This document shows positions 9,702-18,018 of a stretch of DNA of 64,000 bases, piece by piece. The DNA comes from Odoribacter sp. (GTDB lineage: Bacteria; Bacteroidota; Bacteroidia; Bacteroidales; Prolixibacteraceae): NCBI GenBank assembly GCA_013824715.1, contig PNOH01000016.1, positions 33,601 through 97,600 on the forward strand, written 5' to 3'. Position 1 is the stretch's first letter. Each line of letters begins with the position of its first letter. The notes under the pieces are model-generated. The model made no database searches. It was not told where the DNA came from and saw only the letters and a list, made by a program, of their open reading frames with translations. The position numbers and the translations under genes are program-made.

Positions 9702-9971
9702 TTATTTTCCAACCAGTTCCGGATCGCGGCCACGTAAAGCGCTCCAAACCTCGTTGATTGCAATTTGTGAAACCGGACGTAAACCCGCCAGTGCAAGAGC
9801 TGCCCAAACAGTATCACGTTTGATGTCGCATTTTTCCATACTTGAAATGTTTGGTGTGGTATCGAAAATTGCGCCTTCCAGTATCGAAAGGTATTCAGCC
9901 GGAGCATTTACAATCAGATTTAGTCCTGAATTTCCAAATTTCAGTTTTTTAAAGATGACTTCCTTTTCCAT
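9702..9971 (-). CDS. Unknown 89-residue protein paired with isomerase-like gene
   Basis: A small cytoplasmic protein (MEKEVIFKKLKFGNSGLNLI, then NAPAEYLSIL and VWAALALAGLRPVSQIAI). I do not recognise the family. It has no signal peptide or membrane segment, and its mixed hydrophobic/charged pattern looks like a genuine folded domain. It lies 43 bases upstream of the isomerase-like gene and 38 bases downstream of the GH127 gene, all on the minus strand, suggesting one transcript. A subunit or accessory role for the isomerase is possible but is only an inference from position. Confidence 0.6.
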   Translation of the reverse strand: MEKEVIFKKLKFGNSGLNLIVNAPAEYLSILEGAIFDTTPNISSMEKCDIKRDTVWAALALAGLRPVSQIAINEVWSALRGRDPELVGK

Positions 9972-10009
9972 TCAAGATATAAGTGTTTTCTGGTCGAATT
10001 GATTGAAAA

Positions 10010-11905
10010 TTAATATGGTTTATATATCGAGTTCATCACATTCAGGGTTTGCCGGATCCAAACCCGGTAACGCGAATCGCTGGTCCAGGTATTTCCGGAA
10101 GAGGCAAAATCGCAGAAATGCACCTGTTTTGGATTTCGGAATTCACTTTCCAAATCGGTGCCTAAAACCAGTGGGGCAGTAAACGACATCCAGATATGTT
10201 CAGGTTTTTCATTCGAAGGAAGAAGCTCGACAAAGCCATTTTTGTGATGTATTACAGCAGTTTCATCTACAAAGCCATCCTGAAAACGGGAATCGCGCGC
10301 CAGTAAAACCGGCCCTCTCAAAATGGCCTGATGCCCATTAAGCGTGATCAGCCGGCCACTCATATCCAGTTTCAGGATAAGTTTGTCACCATTTTTCCAT
10401 TCCCGTGCAATCTTGGAATATGTTCCTGATTGAATTTCATCAGGCGCAATCCCGTTCACCGAAATTGAAGTTTGATTGCTCCATGCAGGAATTCGCAGCG
10501 CCAGCGTAAAAAATTCAGCTTTTTCGGGCTGAACGGTAATTTCGATTTGACCGGATTCAGGATAAGTTGTCGTCTGAATGATTGAAACCTTGTTTTTCGG
10601 ATTTAGCTGAAAGGAGGCGGAATACTGCCCATAAAAATTGATCAGGATTTCGTTTGGGGCGGTCATAAAAGCCATTTTAGGAATAAGTGCGAAGGCCCGC
10701 GGACCATTGGCATTGCAACAGTTTATGTGCATCGCGCATTGTTCCTCGCCCTCGTGGCGCATCCCTTCCAGCGGACTGTATTTGGCAATTTGCGAACCGT
10801 CAAATTTCATGGAAGCCAGCAGCGCGTTGTAAACCGACTTTTCAATCTGGTCGGCATACAACGGGTTTCCGGTCAACCGTAGAAGGTTGTTGCACAATTT
10901 AATCCAGGTAAATGTTACGCAGGTTTCCATGGTGTGGTAGGTCGGTTCGGTTTGCCGAAATCCGCCGTGGTAAAAACATTCGAACGCAGTTCCAGATCCA
11001 GCAACATTAATCTCGGTTTCGATGATATTCTGAACAGCCATTTCAGCCGATTTCAGATAATCCGGCTCTCCTGAAATCCGGTAAAGTTCGAGCAGGCCTT
11101 CGTAACACGACATCATCTCATAAGCTTTTTGTCCGTTATCCCACGACCACCAGCTTTCAGGCCTGGGGAAACGGTCGGCAACAGAAATGCTGCCAATTGC
11201 TTTGCTGATCAGTTTCGGGCCATCAGCAGTCTCCCATTGCGCTACGATGTATCTGGCAAAATCAAGATATCTTTTTTCGCCGGTTTGCCGATAAAGTAAA
11301 ACCATCGGCTCAAGAATTGAACTGCTTGGCATACCTCGATAATTTCCGGTTTTTACAATGTCAGCTTTGCCGGGGCCAACTTGTGTCAATAAATGATCGG
11401 CCAGTTTTCGTGCCGCGCCCAGCGCTTTCTGGTCCCCTGAAATGTCGAAATAAGCCAGCAATCCGAGCAAGGTGTATTTTCGGCCCCAAATATCCCATTG
11501 CTGCAATTGCGCCTCAGTAGAATAATTGCCAATGTAACCATCAGGAGTTTGGGTGGAGAGCAAGCCGGAAATTGCATCCTGAATGATCTTCAGCAATTCA
11601 GGATCGTGATTGTATTCGTAAGCCGCTATGGCCGAAAGAATCCACTTCCCCCAGAATTCGGTTTGCCACAAATGAGTTTCGTTGCGGGTTTTAAAAGGTT
11701 CGATGAGCTGAGCGACATCCTCTTTTTTAATGCGCTGATTGATACACAAATCCATTTTTTCGCCCAGATAACCTTTGATTTGGATATTGTGTGGAGCCCA
11801 TGGTTCGAGCAAATCAGTTTTTGCCGTTTTTACCAGCATTGATTTTTGTTGTGCTAAACTGAAAAATGGGATCAGAAAAACAGAAATAATCAGAAATCTT
11901 TTCAT
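10010..11905 (-). CDS. GH127 (DUF1680) beta-L-arabinofuranosidase
   Basis: A 631-residue enzyme with an N-terminal signal peptide (to about residue 19, SLAQQ). The (alpha/alpha)6-barrel features of GH127 are clear: LWQTEFWGKW, DGYIGNYS, MSCYEGLLELYRISG and CNANGPRAFALIP. GH127 enzymes use a cysteine nucleophile held at a zinc site formed by Glu and three Cys. The matching residues are E327 and C329 (METC) and C396, C397 (NCC). It should release beta-L-arabinofuranose from glycans or glycoproteins in the periplasm. It is followed by the small unknown gene and the isomerase-like gene, which fits a shared arabinose/rhamnose route. Confidence 0.88.
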   Translation of the reverse strand: MKRFLIISVFLIPFFSLAQQKSMLVKTAKTDLLEPWAPHNIQIKGYLGEKMDLCINQRIKKEDVAQLIEPFKTRNETHLWQTEFWGKWILSAIAAYEYNHDPELLKIIQDAISGLLSTQTPDGYIGNYSTEAQLQQWDIWGRKYTLLGLLAYFDISGDQKALGAARKLADHLLTQVGPGKADIVKTGNYRGMPSSSILEPMVLLYRQTGEKRYLDFARYIVAQWETADGPKLISKAIGSISVADRFPRPESWWSWDNGQKAYEMMSCYEGLLELYRISGEPDYLKSAEMAVQNIIETEINVAGSGTAFECFYHGGFRQTEPTYHTMETCVTFTWIKLCNNLLRLTGNPLYADQIEKSVYNALLASMKFDGSQIAKYSPLEGMRHEGEEQCAMHINCCNANGPRAFALIPKMAFMTAPNEILINFYGQYSASFQLNPKNKVSIIQTTTYPESGQIEITVQPEKAEFFTLALRIPAWSNQTSISVNGIAPDEIQSGTYSKIAREWKNGDKLILKLDMSGRLITLNGHQAILRGPVLLARDSRFQDGFVDETAVIHHKNGFVELLPSNEKPEHIWMSFTAPLVLGTDLESEFRNPKQVHFCDFASSGNTWTSDSRYRVWIRQTLNVMNSIYKPY

Positions 11906-12041
11906 TGGTTTGGTTTAGGTTGATTGGTGTTACTCCAGAGACGAATTACAGATACCTCCAGAGTATAGCTGACCAAATATACTGAAATTGAAACAAAGAA
12001 GAATTAATTTACGAATCAGCAAAAAAAACAACTTGAAAGTC

Positions 12042-13214
12042 TTAAAAACTCCACTTTAACCTTCCGAAAGCAATTTGGCCAATGTCTCCAAATTCAGTTC
12101 CCGAATCCCCGAAGAAGAGCTGCCCGGTAAGCATCAGTTCCAGGTTACTCCGAAGCGAATACATCAGAGCAGGGCCAACATAAAACGAACCATCCAATGG
12201 GTTTACAATTCCGGAGAAACTGGCCGAAAACAATGGTGTAACCGGGTAGGCGGCCTGTCCGAAAAGCGAATAGCGCGCAAACGACAATTTTTTGGCCGAC
12301 AAATCAGGATTAAACAACATGTTCAATCCACCGGCTTTTCCGGTTTTACCGTAGCTGTTGTAAAGCAAGCTCGTATGGATATACCAACTGTTTGAAAAGG
12401 TGTAATCAGCCGAAATGGAAGCAACAGTAGTTCTTTTTGATGATTTATTTTGTGGCTCGAAGTGGGTAAGCTCTCCCCTGAAACCTGCGCCACGAATATC
12501 GCCCGACCACCCGCAGCCCAATATCCAGTCGTTTCCAGCCTGACCGCCAATGAACTGAAAATCGTAATCCCAGTTCGAGAAACGGAACATTCCGGCCATT
12601 GATGTTTGAATGCTGTCGTGGCCGGGTTTGTAAACCAGTTCGGCTGAAGAAGTCGTTCCGGTATAATACTGAACACGAACGGCATCGGTTCCCAGACGTT
12701 CCTCATAATCAAAATCGAAGTAAGAAAAAGTGTTGAAAATATCGTTCGGGTTCCAGATCAGGTTCACGCCCCAGTTTACGCGTTGCCGTCCGGCGCGGAT
12801 TTGCCATTTGCCTGAAGAATAATCGAGGTAGGCACGGTCGATCATTGAATGCACAAACCAGTTGTTGCCTTGTACTGAAATCCATGACAGGTCCAAAAGT
12901 CCGTTATCAACGTCAACAGTTGCTTTATATCCGGGAAAATCCTTCACCAGATTTCCAAACATCAGCCGGTTACGCATTTCAAGCACCGTTGTCAATTTAT
13001 TGCTGGTGTACCATTTGAAATTGAGGCGGTTGTGAAGAATATTGGTGGATAAATAATTCAGATCAGTTCCCGGTATTGGATTTTCAGGAGAGTAAAACAT
13101 ATACAGTTCCTTCATGTAACCATTCAAACTCACCTTACTTTCCTGAACAAAAGCCTGAAAAGGAAGTAACACTAACAAACTGAATAAAAGCCTTGAATTT
13201 ACTGATCTATTCAT
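12042..13214 (-). CDS. Outer-membrane beta-barrel, porin-like
   Basis: A 390-residue protein with a signal peptide (to about residue 23, AFVQE) and many alternating hydrophobic/aromatic strands typical of a beta barrel (for example WYTSNKLTTVLEMRNRLMFG, GKWQIRAGRQRVNWG, ELMLTGQLFFG). It ends in phenylalanine (GRLKWSF), as expected for insertion by the BAM machinery. It resembles the porin/alginate-export style of large-pore barrels rather than SusC, having no plug or carboxypeptidase-like domain. Uptake of oligosaccharides released by the neighbouring hydrolases is plausible. The exact family is uncertain. Confidence 0.65.
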   Translation of the reverse strand: MNRSVNSRLLFSLLVLLPFQAFVQESKVSLNGYMKELYMFYSPENPIPGTDLNYLSTNILHNRLNFKWYTSNKLTTVLEMRNRLMFGNLVKDFPGYKATVDVDNGLLDLSWISVQGNNWFVHSMIDRAYLDYSSGKWQIRAGRQRVNWGVNLIWNPNDIFNTFSYFDFDYEERLGTDAVRVQYYTGTTSSAELVYKPGHDSIQTSMAGMFRFSNWDYDFQFIGGQAGNDWILGCGWSGDIRGAGFRGELTHFEPQNKSSKRTTVASISADYTFSNSWYIHTSLLYNSYGKTGKAGGLNMLFNPDLSAKKLSFARYSLFGQAAYPVTPLFSASFSGIVNPLDGSFYVGPALMYSLRSNLELMLTGQLFFGDSGTEFGDIGQIAFGRLKWSF

Positions 13215-13223
13215 GGTTTATTT

Positions 13224-13287
13224 GTTACGGGTTGCGGGTTACGGGTTGCGCGAGGTACTGGTCTTCGGTCTTCAGACTTCGGTCTCC
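13224..13287. repeat. Two heptamer tandem arrays
   Basis: The gap between the barrel gene and the CAP-domain gene is almost entirely degenerate 7-nt repeats: four units of GTTACGG/GTTGCGG (about 13224-13251), then four units of GGTCTTC/AGACTTC (about 13260-13287). The two arrays use different sequences with the same 7-nt period, matching the wider pattern in this window. Confidence 0.7.
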
Positions 13288-13289
13288 CC

Positions 13290-13964
13290 TTATTTGGTTC
13301 TGTACGCTCCTGCATAATCAATAGCGCACATCGTTTGATATTCGGGATGACTGCCATTCGCAACTCCTGCAAAGTGGAAACACGGATTCAGGATATTTTT
13401 ACGGTGGGAGCGATCTGGCACACCATCGTCAATCAGCAGGGCAATCACAATTTGCCGGGCTTCGAAACTTCCGTAAGTAATGTCTTCAGCCGAGCAAATG
13501 TCCCATTCGCCATATTTTTCAATGCGCCTCTGCGGGGTTGATCCATTGCGGGTAATATGGCCAATTCCGCCGTTTTTTTGTTGGTCAGTCGCCAATTCTG
13601 CCGCTGCTTTGACCAATCCTTCGGCGGGTTTCAATATCGGCATGGGCACTGTTTGCTTCAGTACCTGAATACATTCCTGAAGTGGACGGATGCCCTCCTG
13701 TGTTTTTACCGGATTTTGACCGGGATATGTATAGAGTTTTCCGCTGTATGCAGTCCTGAGTTCTTCCAGATATTCTTCTGCAAATCGTTTCGGGTTGCTC
13801 CTGACTTTGTTGAGTTCCAGGATTACCTGCTGTTCCAGATCGGTCAGATAGGCAGAGTTTTTGGCTGTATTTAGTTCGTCCGGCCAGTTTTTTTCACTGG
13901 TTTGTTTCGCCGGAAAACCTGACCACAAGAGGATTGAAATGAATATGATGGATATTTTTTGCAT
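13290..13964 (-). CDS. CAP-domain (SCP/PR-1-like) secreted protein
   Basis: A 224-residue protein with a signal peptide (IIFISILLWSGFPA). The CAP domain covers about residues 45-220: VILELNKVRSNPKRFAEEYL, then a central GGIGHITRNG and GEWDICSAEDITYG, and DDGVPDRSHRKNILNPCFHFAGVA, which matches the signature region of SCP/PR-1 proteins (His of GH, Glu of AED, HRKNIL). Bacterial members of this family are extracellular with largely unknown roles; no catalytic activity is assigned. It stands between two repeat-filled gaps and is not obviously part of the sugar operon. Confidence 0.85.
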   Translation of the reverse strand: MQKISIIFISILLWSGFPAKQTSEKNWPDELNTAKNSAYLTDLEQQVILELNKVRSNPKRFAEEYLEELRTAYSGKLYTYPGQNPVKTQEGIRPLQECIQVLKQTVPMPILKPAEGLVKAAAELATDQQKNGGIGHITRNGSTPQRRIEKYGEWDICSAEDITYGSFEARQIVIALLIDDGVPDRSHRKNILNPCFHFAGVANGSHPEYQTMCAIDYAGAYRTK

Positions 13965-14062
13965 CGAGATTTTTATATTTAGTTAATTCCATTCCGTCCG
14001 AAAAATTAATTTCGCTTTTTTAGGCTTTTTACCGCGGACGTTTTTTTCATATTCTCCATTTT

Positions 14063-14170
14063 CCCCGGGGCGCTGCCCCGGGCTATTGTTGTGATGCCCT
14101 TACAGGGCGAACCCCAATTGAATATTACATTCCAAAGCTTTCCCCCGTCGGGGGAACGGGAAGGGGGCTT
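14063..14170. repeat. Tandem GC-rich palindromes
   Basis: Three strong hairpins follow each other: CCCGGGGC-GCT-GCCCCGGG (14064-14082), GCCCT-TAC-AGGGC (14096-14108), and TTCCCCC-GTC-GGGGGAA (14140-14156). They sit just downstream of the ABC ATPase stop. The layout resembles dispersed REP-like elements that I recall from Bacteroidota genomes. They could also stop or stabilise the ABC transcript. Confidence 0.65.
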
Positions 14171-14171
14171 C

Positions 14172-14855
14172 TTATTTCCTCACATCACTGATAATCTTTC
14201 CGTCTTCCAGCGTGATAACCCGCCGTGCTTTGTTAACCACCCTTTGATCGTGTGTGCTGAAAATAAACGTAATATTTTCCATTCTATTGAGCTCTTCCAT
14301 GATTTCGAGCAGGTTTTCGGTCGCTTTGCTGTCAAGGTTGGCTGTTGGTTCATCGGCAAGCACAAACTTCGGCTTCGATGCCAATGCCCTTGCAACCGCC
14401 ACTCGTTGCTGCTGTCCTCCCGAAAGTTTGTTGGGCCGGCTGTTTTCGCGACCTTCCAGTCCAACTGCTTTCAACAGCGACATGGTCCGTATTAGCCGTT
14501 CTTCCTTCGGACGGTTTTGCAGATGCATAATGAATTCCACATTTTCTTTGGCTGTGAGTACCGGAATCAGGTTATAAGCCTGAAATACAAAGCCAATGTT
14601 CCTGAGTCTGAAATCGATCAACTGAGACGACGACATGGTGCTAATGTCGGTTCCGCCAATCGAAATCTGGCCTGATGTTGGCTGGTCTAAACCACCAAGC
14701 AAATTCAGAAAAGTAGTTTTTCCAGACCCTGATGGACCAACAATAGCTGTAAATTCACCTTCATCGATGCTCAGGTCAATACCATTCAGGGCATAAACCT
14801 TGACTTCGGAATCGCTGTAAATTTTTTCCAGCGCTTGTACTTCGATGACGTTCAT
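14172..14855 (-). CDS. ABC transporter ATPase, LolD/MacB type
   Basis: A 227-residue ATPase from the ATG at 14855 (MNVIEVQALEKIYSDSEVKV). The longer open frame upstream only translates the TTCCAAATT repeat array and is rejected. Motifs: Walker A GPSGSGKTT, Q-loop in FVFQAYNLIPVLTAKENVEF, signature LSGGQQQRVAVARAL, Walker B FVLADEPTANLDS and the H-loop in IFSTHDQRV. With the two FtsX-like permeases and LolA-like protein upstream, it forms a Lol/MacB-type (type VII) machine that probably moves lipoproteins or other envelope substrates. It is the last gene of the operon, separated from the permease by a four-helix-bundle unit. Confidence 0.9.
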   Translation of the reverse strand: MNVIEVQALEKIYSDSEVKVYALNGIDLSIDEGEFTAIVGPSGSGKTTFLNLLGGLDQPTSGQISIGGTDISTMSSSQLIDFRLRNIGFVFQAYNLIPVLTAKENVEFIMHLQNRPKEERLIRTMSLLKAVGLEGRENSRPNKLSGGQQQRVAVARALASKPKFVLADEPTANLDSKATENLLEIMEELNRMENITFIFSTHDQRVVNKARRVITLEDGKIISDVRK

Positions 14856-14870
14856 ATAGTTTTGTATTAA

Positions 14871-14986
14871 TTCCAAATTCCAAGTTCCAGGTTCCAAGTC
14901 GGTTGCTGAGGTTTTGGATATTGAATATTGGTTGTTGAGTATTCGATATTTTTTCAGTTCCAAATTCCAAGTTCCAAATTCCAAGT
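14871..14986. repeat. Heptamer arrays TTCCAAA/AATATTC left of S23 unit 1
   Basis: Three degenerate arrays with a 7-nt period: TTCCAAA/TTCCAAG units at about 14871-14900, AATATTC-like units (read on the minus strand) at about 14911-14950, and TTCCAAA/TTCCAAG again at 14957-14986. The last array supplies the left 15-bp inverted repeat of the four-helix-bundle unit. No gene is present. Confidence 0.75.
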
Positions 14987-15000
14987 AGATTGCTGGTTTA

Positions 15001-15390
15001 TTATTTGAATTTGTTTCCCTTCAGTTCAGAATCTTTCAAATAAATGATAAAACCTTTCAGCATTTTGCTGCATTCCAATGTCTTTTCCCAGGCAATATCA
15101 TACTCTTCCTGAGAGATGTATTCATTGTCAAATGCACGTTAAAGTTGAGAACGAGTTTCTCCACAAGAGCCTTTTGAAATGGATAAAAACTGAATGAATT
15201 CCTTGTTTCCATCCCGCTCAAAACCCTCCGCAATATTATCCATCACCGAACCTGATGATGATTTGATCTGCCCAACAAGCTTAAAATCCTTCGAAAAATG
15301 ATCCTTCAATGTGAGTTTATGAATCACCTTACAAAGCTCTCTGGCCAACTGCCAGACTTTTAAATCTTCAAACCGTTCAACTTTTGACAT
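15001..15390 (-). pseudogene. Four-helix-bundle (S23-like) gene with in-frame stop
   Basis: The intact frame would encode 129 residues with one internal stop. The N-terminal 83 codons (FEDLKVWQLARELCKVIHK, then GSSGSVMDNIAEGFERDGNKE and KGSCGETRSQL) match the 23S-rRNA-intervening-sequence/four-helix-bundle family. At 15139-15141 a TAA follows RSQL, where the family normally has tyrosine (RSQLYRA). The frame then continues as RAFDNEYISQEEYDIAWEK to a natural end at 15001. A TAT/TAC-to-TAA change is the simplest explanation. It may be a dead gene, or a truncated protein may be made. It lies inside a unit with inverted repeat ends. Confidence 0.8.
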
Positions 15391-15437
15391 ATTTTCAATT
15401 TTTGAGGTAAAGTGTAAATTTTCAACAAAGCACCCAC

Positions 15438-15466
15438 TTGAAATTTGGAATTTGGAATTTGGAACT
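15438..15466. repeat. Heptamer array GGAATTT right of S23 unit 1
   Basis: Four 7-nt units (GAAATTT, GGAATTT, GGAATTT, GGAACTC) lie just after the permease stop. They face the TTCCAAA array on the other side of the four-helix-bundle frame and form its right inverted repeat. Confidence 0.75.
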
Positions 15467-15472
15467 CGTTAG

Positions 15473-16693
15473 TTACATATCAATCCTGATCGCTTCTGCA
15501 GGTTTGTATTTCAGCGCCTTGCGTGCCGGATAAATGGAAGCCAGAATACCGGCAACCAGAACCAACAATCCAATTACTACAATCATCTTAAACTGAACGA
15601 CCGGAAAAACCAATGAACTGTAACCCATATCTTCCAGTCCCTTTGCATAAAAGGAAAGGTCAATGCCATGTTTCATCGTGGCAAATGAAACGATCAATCC
15701 TAGCAATATACCCAGAAAACCACCGGTCAGTGTCAGCAAAACCGTTTCGAGCATCAACATCCAAAACACCCGGAATTTACTCATCCCAATAGCCATCAGC
15801 ATCCCGATTTCCTTGACCCGTTCGAGAACAACCATTAACATTGTATTGACGATCCCAAAACCCAGCGATAATAATATAATGATGACGAAAAAATAGATGT
15901 AGATATCCCCGAATTCGTTGACGAGCCCCAATTCAGGAGCCAGTTGTTTCCAGTTTTGAACCAATAAATCTTTATAATTTCCAGCAAGGAATTCTGTGTT
16001 TTGAGTCAGTTGCTCATGATCTTTAAGATGAACAGCAATTTCGTGCGAGACGCCAGCATCGAGCATAACAAACCGTGAAAGATCTGATTTCAATACAAAT
16101 ACGTTCATCTCTTCGAACATACCATTGCTCGCATTGTAAATTCCACAAACCCTGAAAGCTTCACTGGTCAGATGTCCTTCCGAATCCTGAAGTGTGACCA
16201 CCAGCTTTGAATGGATTTTGACATTTAACTTTTCAGCCAGCTTTTTACCGATCAGTACCGGGTTGCGTTTTGTCCCCTCAAAATACTGGCCTTCTGCCAC
16301 TTTGGTGTGCAGATTGGTCACCGTTTTTTCTTTTTCAGGATCAACACCTATTATTTTTACCACAGTTCCGGTTTCCGAAGAAGCAATCATCGCCTGAACT
16401 ACAATCCGTGGGCTGACGCCGTTCACCGATTCCAGTTCTGTTATTTCTTCACTAATCTTTACACCACCGGGAATGTAACTTTTAAGTTCGAAGTTCTCAC
16501 TGAATGCCGGATTGTGGAGCTGGATGTGTGAAACTTCGGTTTCGACACCCGATTCGAGCCGCTGATTCATCCAGCCCCGGTAAAAGGTTGTGGTGAATAC
16601 TCCGGCAAACATCCCAATGGTGATGGCGGTGATAATGACACCCGAACGAACCCGGTTTCGCCAGATATTTTTCCATGCAATTGATGCTATCAT
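15473..16693 (-). CDS. ABC transporter permease, FtsX/MacB-like
   Basis: A 406-residue membrane protein from the ATG at 16693 (MIASIAWKNIWRNRVRSGVI). The open frame extends 24 codons upstream, but these only translate a repeat array. Layout: TM1 near residues 15-40, a large periplasmic domain of about 230 residues, then three TM segments in the C-terminal third (FFVIIILLSLGFGIVNTMLM, a middle pair near LETVLLTLTGGFLGILLGLI, and VIGLLVLVAGILASIYPARK). This is the LolC/E and MacB topology. The conserved ERVKEIGMLMAIGM precedes the second C-terminal TM. It partners with the adjacent permease and the ATPase. Confidence 0.9.
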   Translation of the reverse strand: MIASIAWKNIWRNRVRSGVIITAITIGMFAGVFTTTFYRGWMNQRLESGVETEVSHIQLHNPAFSENFELKSYIPGGVKISEEITELESVNGVSPRIVVQAMIASSETGTVVKIIGVDPEKEKTVTNLHTKVAEGQYFEGTKRNPVLIGKKLAEKLNVKIHSKLVVTLQDSEGHLTSEAFRVCGIYNASNGMFEEMNVFVLKSDLSRFVMLDAGVSHEIAVHLKDHEQLTQNTEFLAGNYKDLLVQNWKQLAPELGLVNEFGDIYIYFFVIIILLSLGFGIVNTMLMVVLERVKEIGMLMAIGMSKFRVFWMLMLETVLLTLTGGFLGILLGLIVSFATMKHGIDLSFYAKGLEDMGYSSLVFPVVQFKMIVVIGLLVLVAGILASIYPARKALKYKPAEAIRIDM

Positions 16694-16735
16694 AGTTGAG
16701 TTCCAAGTTTCAAATTCCAAGTTCCAAGTCTGCTC
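16694..16735. repeat. Heptamer array GTTCCAA between permeases
   Basis: Degenerate 7-nt units (GTTCCAA, GTTTCAA, ATTCCAA, GTTCCAA, GTC) fill the start-proximal part of the gap between the two permeases. It is the same family as the arrays around S23 unit 1, but there is no four-helix-bundle gene here. It could be a solo remnant. Confidence 0.65.
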
Positions 16736-16788
16736 GTTGTCCGGTTTTCGTTCTCCTTTTTCCATGCTCCGTTCCCTTTGCCGCCCTT

Positions 16789-18009
16789 TTATCCCCGCAG
16801 CGCTTTAATTTCTTTGATCTTCAGCGTTGATACAATCGGGTAAATTCCAATCAGCGCCGAAATAATGAATATGCTTATTGCTTGTTGCCAAAATACTTCA
16901 GGAGCGGTTGAGAAAAACATGTATGGTTCGAACCCGAAGTCTTCCATTAACTTTGCAGTCTCGCCGGTTAAAGGTACCGGATTTTTTGCCTGAATGAAAA
17001 TCAGGGGCAGACTCACCGCGATTCCTGAGATGATTCCCAGCAATCCGATGAATAAAGTTTCAATAAAAAGTACGCCAGCCAGTTTACTTTTCTGCATCCC
17101 GATCGAAATCATCACTCCAAATTCACGCCGCCGTTCGGCAATCATCATCATGATGGTCCCAAGTATCCCAAACGCAATTACAATGTACAGGATGGCTTTC
17201 ATAATCACGCCACCTGCCCGGTCGCTCTCGATTTGCTGAACAATTTCGGGCTGCATTTCTTCCCAACTCATGACTGAATAGGGTGATTTGATTTCCTGCT
17301 TGAGATTCTTCATCGTCCGGTTCATGGCATCGTTGCCGGCCACATTCACAACCAGCGAGGTTAGTTTATTATCGGCGCCTAAAAAACTTTGGCAGGTTTT
17401 TAGCTCCATATAAATGATGGATTTATTAAATTCAGGAGAAACATGTTTGATAAGTCCCAGAACCGCGAACTTTCCGGCAGCGCTTATTCCATGATAACCT
17501 TGAGTGATGATAACAAGCGTGTCGTTTACCTGAAGTTTGAGAAACCGGGCCAGTCCGTCGCCGATTACCACGCCATCGTCATTTGCTTGCAGGTATTTTC
17601 CTGAACTAATTTTACCGGCAATACCGGTAAGCTGGTCTTCGACATCAGGAACAATTCCGAAAATGGCTGCTCCCCGTGTTAATTCTTCTGCCGATGCCAG
17701 TCCGAATGATTCGAGCCGTGGAATTACAAAATTAACTTCCGGATGAAATTTGAGCTTGTTAATCATTGCCTGATCGTAATCGAACGAATTGTTGATGCTT
17801 TTGTTTTCCCAATAATCCTCATGGTGAACCTGCATATACCCGGAATAAAATTTTACGACGATTTCGACCATTTTGCTGTACGAACCTTCCTGCATCGAAG
17901 TCATATAAGCCGACAGCAATACCCCGAAAAAGATGGAAGACACCGTTATCAGCGTCCGGCGCTTGTTTCGCCAGAGGTTTCGCCAGGCCAACTTTATATT
18001 TGTAGTCAT
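16789..18009 (-). CDS. ABC transporter permease, FtsX/MacB-like
   Basis: A 406-residue paralogue of the neighbouring permease with the same topology: TM1 (RTLITVSSIFFGVLLSAYM), a long periplasmic domain (about residues 45-275), then three TM segments (AILYIVIAFGILGTIMMMIA, FIETLFIGLLGIISGIAVSL, ISIFIISALIGIYPI). The conserved AERRREFGVMISIGM sits after the second TM. Two different permeases of equal length in one operon point to a LolCE-like heterodimer. Start MTTNIKLAWRNLWRNKRRT has the typical basic cytoplasmic N-terminus. The gene is preceded by the second four-helix-bundle unit. Confidence 0.9.
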   Translation of the reverse strand: MTTNIKLAWRNLWRNKRRTLITVSSIFFGVLLSAYMTSMQEGSYSKMVEIVVKFYSGYMQVHHEDYWENKSINNSFDYDQAMINKLKFHPEVNFVIPRLESFGLASAEELTRGAAIFGIVPDVEDQLTGIAGKISSGKYLQANDDGVVIGDGLARFLKLQVNDTLVIITQGYHGISAAGKFAVLGLIKHVSPEFNKSIIYMELKTCQSFLGADNKLTSLVVNVAGNDAMNRTMKNLKQEIKSPYSVMSWEEMQPEIVQQIESDRAGGVIMKAILYIVIAFGILGTIMMMIAERRREFGVMISIGMQKSKLAGVLFIETLFIGLLGIISGIAVSLPLIFIQAKNPVPLTGETAKLMEDFGFEPYMFFSTAPEVFWQQAISIFIISALIGIYPIVSTLKIKEIKALRG

Positions 18010-18018
18010 ATTTAAAAG

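Larger units (their letters stand above)
14956..15466 (-). mobile_element. Candidate S23 cassette 1 with repeat-derived inverted ends
   Basis: A roughly 511-bp unit bounded by a perfect 15-bp inverted repeat: AGTTCCAAATTCCAA (14956-14970) and TTGGAATTTGGAACT (15452-15466). Both ends lie inside heptamer arrays that point in opposite directions. The only gene inside is a four-helix-bundle (S23-like) reading frame. It separates the ABC ATPase from its permease, so the operon may have been interrupted by insertion. The mobile nature is inferred; no target duplication is evident. Confidence 0.5.

Noticed and set aside
9659..9907. N-terminal extension of the isomerase-like protein
   Set aside because: It overlaps the 89-residue gene in another frame and has no family similarity. 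The start MTKVGLFGIG at 9658 is better.
14856..14984. N-terminal extension of the ABC ATPase
   Set aside because: It only translates heptamer arrays (repeated WNLEL). The family start is at 14855.
16694..16765. N-terminal extension of the first permease
   Set aside because: The 24 extra residues are a translation of repeat units (WNLEFETWN), while the permease family begins at MIASIAWKN.
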